A DNA stretch of 64,000 nucleotides, from the NCBI GenBank assembly GCA_948330435.1, contig CAOJBY010000002.1, forward strand, positions 62,001 through 126,000, read 5' to 3'. Below the pieces are notes generated by a model. It did not search any database. It saw only the letters and a program-made list of their open reading frames with translations, and was not told the DNA's origin. The DNA comes from an uncultured Lachnoclostridium sp. Lineage in GTDB: Bacteria > Bacillota > Clostridia > Lachnospirales > Lachnospiraceae. This document shows, piece by piece, positions 60,307-64,000 of this stretch. A program made the position numbers and the translations under genes. Numbering within the stretch: position 1 is the first letter of the stretch; each line of letters opens with the position of its first letter.

Positions 60307-61061
60307 TATGCTTCAGCTCCCTTCTTATTCTTTCTTGCGTTAATGGTAATCAATACGGCAATCAGGGTTCCAAATACTGCCGCTGCCATAGTTCCAATTC
60401 CCAGATATGCCACTGCGAAGAATCCAAGGAGGAAGTAAGGGAGTAGTTCCTTTCTTCCAATAGTTATAATAATAATTGCAAAGCCAAGAGCCGGAAGCAT
60501 TCCGCCTGCCACGCTGAAGCCTGTGATAATCCATGCCGGCAGAACGTCCATCAGCCAGGACACAGCGTCAGAGCCTACCAGATTAATACAGAATACGGGA
60601 ATGAACCTCAGACAAAAGGCAAAAATAGCCGGATAAACTACCGCACATTTAAAAATGCCCTTCCGATCGCCTTTTTCTGCATAGCCATCAGCCCATCTTA
60701 CCCAGATGGAATTGGAAGTACGGCGAATCTGATCCATAAACACACCCAATACACCAAAGGGAACCGCAAGCCCTACTGCCACCTCTGCGGTCATGCCTGT
60801 CTGCAGGGCAATGGGAATTGCAATGGTGGCTGCCAGTGCCTGATCTGCCGGAACATTTCCTCCCGTAGCAATTACCCCCAGATAAATCAACTGAATAGAT
60901 GCTCCAATTAAAAGCCCCTGGGGTACCTGACCATAAATCAGTCCCAATACAAAGCCCACAACAATGGGAGACCCTAGTGCTGTTGTTAAATGATATCCAA
61001 TTTTTGATGTGCCGCCAAAATACATCAGACCGCAAATCGCAGCAACTAATACAACATTCAT
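60306..61061 (-). CDS. PTS mannose/gluconate-family IIC component
   Basis: 251 residues, polytopic. The conserved loop GGNVPADQALAATIAIPIAL is near residues 67-86, and IYGQVPQGLLIGASIQLIYLG precedes it. It forms the translocation channel with IID. The gene lies 18 bp after IIB. Confidence 0.93.
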   Translation of the reverse strand: MNVVLVAAICGLMYFGGTSKIGYHLTTALGSPIVVGFVLGLIYGQVPQGLLIGASIQLIYLGVIATGGNVPADQALAATIAIPIALQTGMTAEVAVGLAVPFGVLGVFMDQIRRTSNSIWVRWADGYAEKGDRKGIFKCAVVYPAIFAFCLRFIPVFCINLVGSDAVSWLMDVLPAWIITGFSVAGGMLPALGFAIIIITIGRKELLPYFLLGFFAVAYLGIGTMAAAVFGTLIAVLITINARKNKKGAEA

Positions 61062-61079
61062 ATTCTTTCGTACTCCTCT

Positions 61080-61577
61080 CTAAATATCGAAAAACTTTTT
61101 CTCCAGTATCTTTGTAAACTCCATGCTCGGATCGTCCGGCACCTGATGCAGATATACACGAATTCCCGAATCCTGCATCTCCTTAAGCTTCACGGCATCC
61201 GATTGATCCAGAGTAATCGGCCCAAACACAACTTTTCTTCCCGGTGCCGCACCCAGTCCCCCGATCTGCAGTTCTTTCACCGGGAATCCCTTTTTAAAAA
61301 GGGTATAAATTGTGGGGACATCCTTAATCAATATAAACAGACGGCAATTTCCATATCCATCAGCTTTCCATTTGGAAACCACATCCTCCACTGTATCAAT
61401 GACAACCTCCATTCCCGGCGGTGCTGACATTGTATAGATGGAGGACATAAAGCTGTCTTTTGCCAGCATGTCGTCCACGATAAGAATCTTATTTGCCATC
61501 GTCTGCTTCGCCCATTTCGTAATTACCTGTCCATGAATTAATCGAAAATCAGCTCTGATTAACACAATGTCTGCCAT
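61080..61577 (-). CDS. PTS mannose/gluconate-family IIB component
   Basis: 165 residues. The phospho-acceptor His is in RADFRLIHGQVITKWAKQ (residue 15). It takes phosphate from IIA and gives it to the sugar. It starts two bases downstream of the IIA stop, so it is translated in step with IIA. Confidence 0.94.
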   Translation of the reverse strand: MADIVLIRADFRLIHGQVITKWAKQTMANKILIVDDMLAKDSFMSSIYTMSAPPGMEVVIDTVEDVVSKWKADGYGNCRLFILIKDVPTIYTLFKKGFPVKELQIGGLGAAPGRKVVFGPITLDQSDAVKLKEMQDSGIRVYLHQVPDDPSMEFTKILEKKFFDI

Positions 61578-61579
61578 AC

Positions 61580-61978
61580 CTATCTCCTTTCTAAAATCTC
61601 TGTTGCATTTTTTCCGCTTTCTTTTAATGTGGAAATGGCAAGTTCTGCCAACTCCTGGCCGGATAGTTGATCCTTATTCATGTAAACCTCCATCAACATG
61701 GCCAGATTCAATCCGGTTACCACCACATTCTCATATTTGCGGCTCAATGCACAAAAAGCATTGCAGGGTGTTCCGCCAAACAGATCCACCAGACATAAGG
61801 TTCCCTGTGGCAGTTCCTCCAGAGCCTTTGCAACAGACGGAACATAATCCTCCAAAGCCATACCCGGCAAAAGTGAAAAACTGCGCACATCTTTCATCTC
61901 TCCCAGAATCAGTTCCGCTGATTTTATTAACTCCTCTCCAAATCTGCCATGGGTTCCCAACAGTATCATTTTCTCCAT
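61580..61978 (-). CDS. PTS mannose/gluconate-family IIA component
   Basis: 132 residues, EIIA-Man fold. The active His is in ILLGTHGRFGEELIKSAE (residue 10). The LVDLFGGTPCNAFCAL loop is conserved. It accepts phosphate from HPr. It is the first gene of the ten-gene operon and is preceded by AGGAGG. Confidence 0.94.
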   Translation of the reverse strand: MEKMILLGTHGRFGEELIKSAELILGEMKDVRSFSLLPGMALEDYVPSVAKALEELPQGTLCLVDLFGGTPCNAFCALSRKYENVVVTGLNLAMLMEVYMNKDQLSGQELAELAISTLKESGKNATEILERR

Positions 61979-62008
61979 TAGACTTTCCTCCTATGCTTTT
62001 CTGGATTA

Positions 62009-62037
62009 ATTATAATCGAAAAATATTTTTTTGTAAA
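62009..62037 (-). promoter_or_regulatory. Promoter of the ten-gene PTS operon
   Basis: TTTACA (62032-62037), a 17-bp spacer and TATAAT (62009-62014) on the minus strand, 31 bp before the IIA start. Confidence 0.8.
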
Positions 62038-62096
62038 TACATTTTTAAAAAAAATATTTTATGTTCGTGTTTTTTTACAATGATATTATTTACAAA
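62030..62096. promoter_or_regulatory. Paired TATTTACAAA sites, candidate RpiR operators
   Basis: TTTGTAAATA (62030-62039) and its exact inverse TATTTACAAA (62087-62096) overlap the -35 elements of the divergent operon and regulator promoters. A single regulator bound to both would control both genes. Confidence 0.55.
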
Positions 62097-62117
62097 AAAT
62101 TTTTTTTGTGATACTCT
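62089..62117 (+). promoter_or_regulatory. Promoter of the RpiR regulator
   Basis: TTTACA (62089-62094), a 17-bp spacer and TACTCT (62112-62117), about 34 bp before the start codon. Confidence 0.55.
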
Positions 62118-62150
62118 GAACATGGAAAAAAAATTTTAGGAATATATATT

Positions 62151-63002
62151 ATGGATAATTTGACAGTAAAAATGCGAATCAAAACTATGTATCGGGATAT
62201 GAACCCAAAGGAAAAGCGTATTGCAGATTACATTTTACAGAACCTCAAGCTTGTGTCCCGGGGAACCATCAACGATATTTCCCGTACTTTAAAAATCGCA
62301 GATTCCACCGTTTACCAATTTACAAAAAAATTGGGTTATGATGGATTTAAGGATTTTAAAGTACATCTTTTGACTGAGGAATTTGATTCTGAGATTTCAA
62401 TTCATGAGAAAATATCAAAGAATGACAGTGCAGACATGATGATTGCCCAGGTATTTGATTCCAGCATCAAAGCACTGGAAGCAACCAGGCAGATTAGCCG
62501 CGGTGATCATTTTCAAAAAGCGGTAGATATTATGCTGGAAGCAAAAAAGGTATGGTTCTTTGGCCTTGGCGGCTCAAATGCCGTGGCTCTTGACAGCTTT
62601 CACAAGTTTTTGCGCTCACCGGTGAAATGTGGTTTTACCGCCGACTACCACATGCAATTGATGAATGCCGGTCTTCTGACTAAGGATGACTGTGCTTTTG
62701 TTATATCACATACCGGATTAAAAAAAGAAAGTATTGAAATTGCCAAAATCGCAAAGGAAAACGGGGCCAGGCTCATTGTAATGACCAGTTACCCCTTGTC
62801 TCCTCTTGCAAAGCTTGCAGATATCGTGCTAACCTCCACATCGGAGGAGATTGCCTGGCGTTCCGAGTCTCTGTCCAGTCGGCTTTCCCAGCTCTGCATT
62901 ATCGATACTCTGTTCGTTATGGTGATGTTCCGGGACGAGAAGCAGGCCAATTCTTCTCTTCAAAAAATACGGCATGCAATTTCGTATACCCATATGCAAT
63001 AG
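62151..63002 (+). CDS. MurR/RpiR-family transcriptional regulator
   Basis: 283 residues. The N-terminal RpiR HTH (MNPKEKRIADYILQN, ISRTLKIADSTVYQFTKKLG) is followed by a SIS sugar-phosphate-binding domain (KVWFFGLGGSNAVALDSFHK, AFVISHTGLKKES). It is transcribed divergently from the PTS operon and should sense a sugar phosphate such as the PTS product or 6-phosphogluconate. The ribosome site (AGGA) is weak. It is the likely regulator of the operon. Confidence 0.93.
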   Translation: MDNLTVKMRIKTMYRDMNPKEKRIADYILQNLKLVSRGTINDISRTLKIADSTVYQFTKKLGYDGFKDFKVHLLTEEFDSEISIHEKISKNDSADMMIAQVFDSSIKALEATRQISRGDHFQKAVDIMLEAKKVWFFGLGGSNAVALDSFHKFLRSPVKCGFTADYHMQLMNAGLLTKDDCAFVISHTGLKKESIEIAKIAKENGARLIVMTSYPLSPLAKLADIVLTSTSEEIAWRSESLSSRLSQLCIIDTLFVMVMFRDEKQANSSLQKIRHAISYTHMQ

Positions 63003-63070
63003 CAGTGTATATGCTTACAGGGAAAACACCTCCAAATCTTCCGGCACATACAACACCCCTGAAAAGCAGG

Positions 63071-63178
63071 GCCTCCCACATCCACCAGAAAATAGCCCTA
63101 TTCATTGTGTAAAGCAAAACAGGTATTGTAGCATCTGGTTACACTCGCATTTCCGGTGCCCAGTATAATCAGTTTTTC
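63071..63178 (-). pseudogene. Relic of an MBL-fold (RNase Z-like) protein N-terminus
   Basis: The minus strand reads KLIILGTGNASVTRCYNTCF, an in-frame TAG, then GYFLVDVGG and no further similarity. The LGTGNA and YNTCF blocks are typical of the N-terminus of RNase Z-like MBL proteins. It has a stop codon and lacks the metal-binding core, so it is a dead fragment. It lies 3 bp after the partial gene at the right edge. Confidence 0.5.
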
Positions 63179-63181
63179 AAG

Positions 63182-64000
63182 TCACATCAATTCATCAATC
63201 TGCCCCAGAATCTCCCGATCCTCCTGCTCAAAAAGCAGGCTTTGATTATAACGATCGTACCGCTCACAGGCATAATCTTCCAAAAACGCTACCGCCGCCG
63301 GATCGCTGTTCAGCTCTGTGACAAATATGGCCATCTCCTGGCTGTCCCCAAAGGCCAGCTCCATAAAGTCAAAGGCATGCTCCAGATAATCGATGCTCTC
63401 TGCTTTCTTTGCTTCATAAGCAGATCGCTCCTTTGCAAAAAGCTTCCGCAAAAGCTCCAATGCCGCTTCCCCCGTAACGGGAGCCTGCCTTTTCAATTCC
63501 GTTCCGTAGGCAGCCAATGTGTCGGAAAGGCGAAGCATTTCCCGTTCCTGTTCTCTGGTGAGAAGCTCCGCATTCTTTTGACTCTCCCTCAAATCGTCAT
63601 TTTCCCGCTTAAGCAGCTCCATAACCTCCCAGGGCACCGGATTCTTCCCCTTTTCTCCTGTAAGCATCCCCCTTGCGGCTTTCATTTTTCCAAAGAGCTT
63701 TTCCACGAACCGTTTTTGAAGCCGGACTTCCCGGAAGCTTCCTTTGCACCCGGACAGCAAAAGGCTTACCACACTGAGACGCTCATCAAAGGAAGCATGG
63801 GACAGCTTTTTCGCCATTCCCTCCTGCATATTCCCTTTCAAAATCTCCTCTATCCGGTAATCTTTCTGATATTTGCCGTAAAGCTCCAGATAATTGGCGA
63901 AATCTCCCGCTATCCTGTCATGCTGCAGATACTGAACAACCACCTCTTTATCCACCGTCTTCCCTATCCGTTCACAGATCTCCAGCATACGGGACAGATC
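63182..64000 (-). CDS. C-terminal part of a large protein, AAA-ATPase-associated (partial)
   Basis: At least 272 codons; the 5' end is outside the window (the frame is open through 64000). The visible part is helical and charged, with DYLEHAFDFMELAFGDSQEM, AIFVTELNSDPAAVAFLEDY and ERYDRYNQSLLF near the end. I recall this ending from C-termini of large Lachnospiraceae ATPases, but no ATPase motif is inside the window. Function is not assignable here. Confidence 0.6.
   Translation of the reverse strand, partial: DLSRMLEICERIGKTVDKEVVVQYLQHDRIAGDFANYLELYGKYQKDYRIEEILKGNMQEGMAKKLSHASFDERLSVVSLLLSGCKGSFREVRLQKRFVEKLFGKMKAARGMLTGEKGKNPVPWEVMELLKRENDDLRESQKNAELLTREQEREMLRLSDTLAAYGTELKRQAPVTGEAALELLRKLFAKERSAYEAKKAESIDYLEHAFDFMELAFGDSQEMAIFVTELNSDPAAVAFLEDYACERYDRYNQSLLFEQEDREILGQIDELM

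Overview
The window looks like chromosome from a spore-forming, anaerobic Firmicute of the Lachnospiraceae type (Blautia-like, by inference). It carries a complete spoIIIA sporulation operon, a tyrosine T-box, many phosphotransferase (PTS) genes, no respiratory genes, and nearly all genes on the minus strand. Housekeeping DNA is moderately GC-rich. Two accessory patches (24.2-26.7 kb and 45.5-49.3 kb) are AT-richer and contain broken genes.

Layout on the minus strand, low to high coordinate: 0-2.6 kb, a mannose-family PTS (IID partial, IIC, IIB) with a Gfo/Idh/MocA dehydrogenase; 2.8-6.2 kb, an operon of a 38-aa ORF, aroC, panE-like and tgt; 6.4-11.5 kb, spoIIIAA to AH with a probable sigma-E promoter; 11.6-12.9 kb, a hemerythrin/response-regulator fusion; 13.2-15.9 kb, pnp and rpsO; 16-17 kb, a second Gfo/Idh/MocA enzyme; 17.1-30.2 kb, a MoxR ATPase / DUF5682 / vWA / SWIM / DUF4132 gene set resembling E. 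coli yehL-yehM-yehP-yehQ-yehI, split by a 2.5-kb patch of decayed RhuM and KilA-N genes and preceded by an OLD-like ATPase; 31.6-33.4 kb, small genes and a GNAT acetyltransferase; 33.4-38.2 kb, a sucrose regulon (scrB, scrA, scrR); 38.3-40.2 kb, tyrS with a T-box and an odd repeat-rich leader; 40.2-43.8 kb, an FGGY kinase and a SUV3-like RNA helicase; 44-45.1 kb (plus strand), a TetR regulator and flavodoxin; 45.2-49.3 kb, two tRNA-Leu genes, an IS256 element and an AT-rich island; 49.3-53 kb, sua5, a MATE transporter and an Fe-ADH; 53-62 kb, a ten-gene catabolic operon (PTS IIA-IIB-IIC-IID, two M20 amidohydrolases, EamA, HAD, 6-phosphogluconate dehydrogenase, MBL) opposite an RpiR regulator; 63-64 kb, a broken MBL fragment and the end of a larger gene.

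Two dispersed sequence families stand out. One is a 91-93-nt nested hairpin with three copies (8.1, 36.9 and 56.7 kb). Its stems differ between copies but keep pairing through compensatory changes and G.U pairs that are possible only on the minus (coding) strand, which points to a structured RNA. The other is a set of five long terminator-position hairpins that share a core and loop but have different, still self-complementary outer stems. The most system-like unit is the MoxR/vWA/SWIM/DUF cluster. The most interesting metabolic unit is the gluconate-PTS-like operon with two amidohydrolases.
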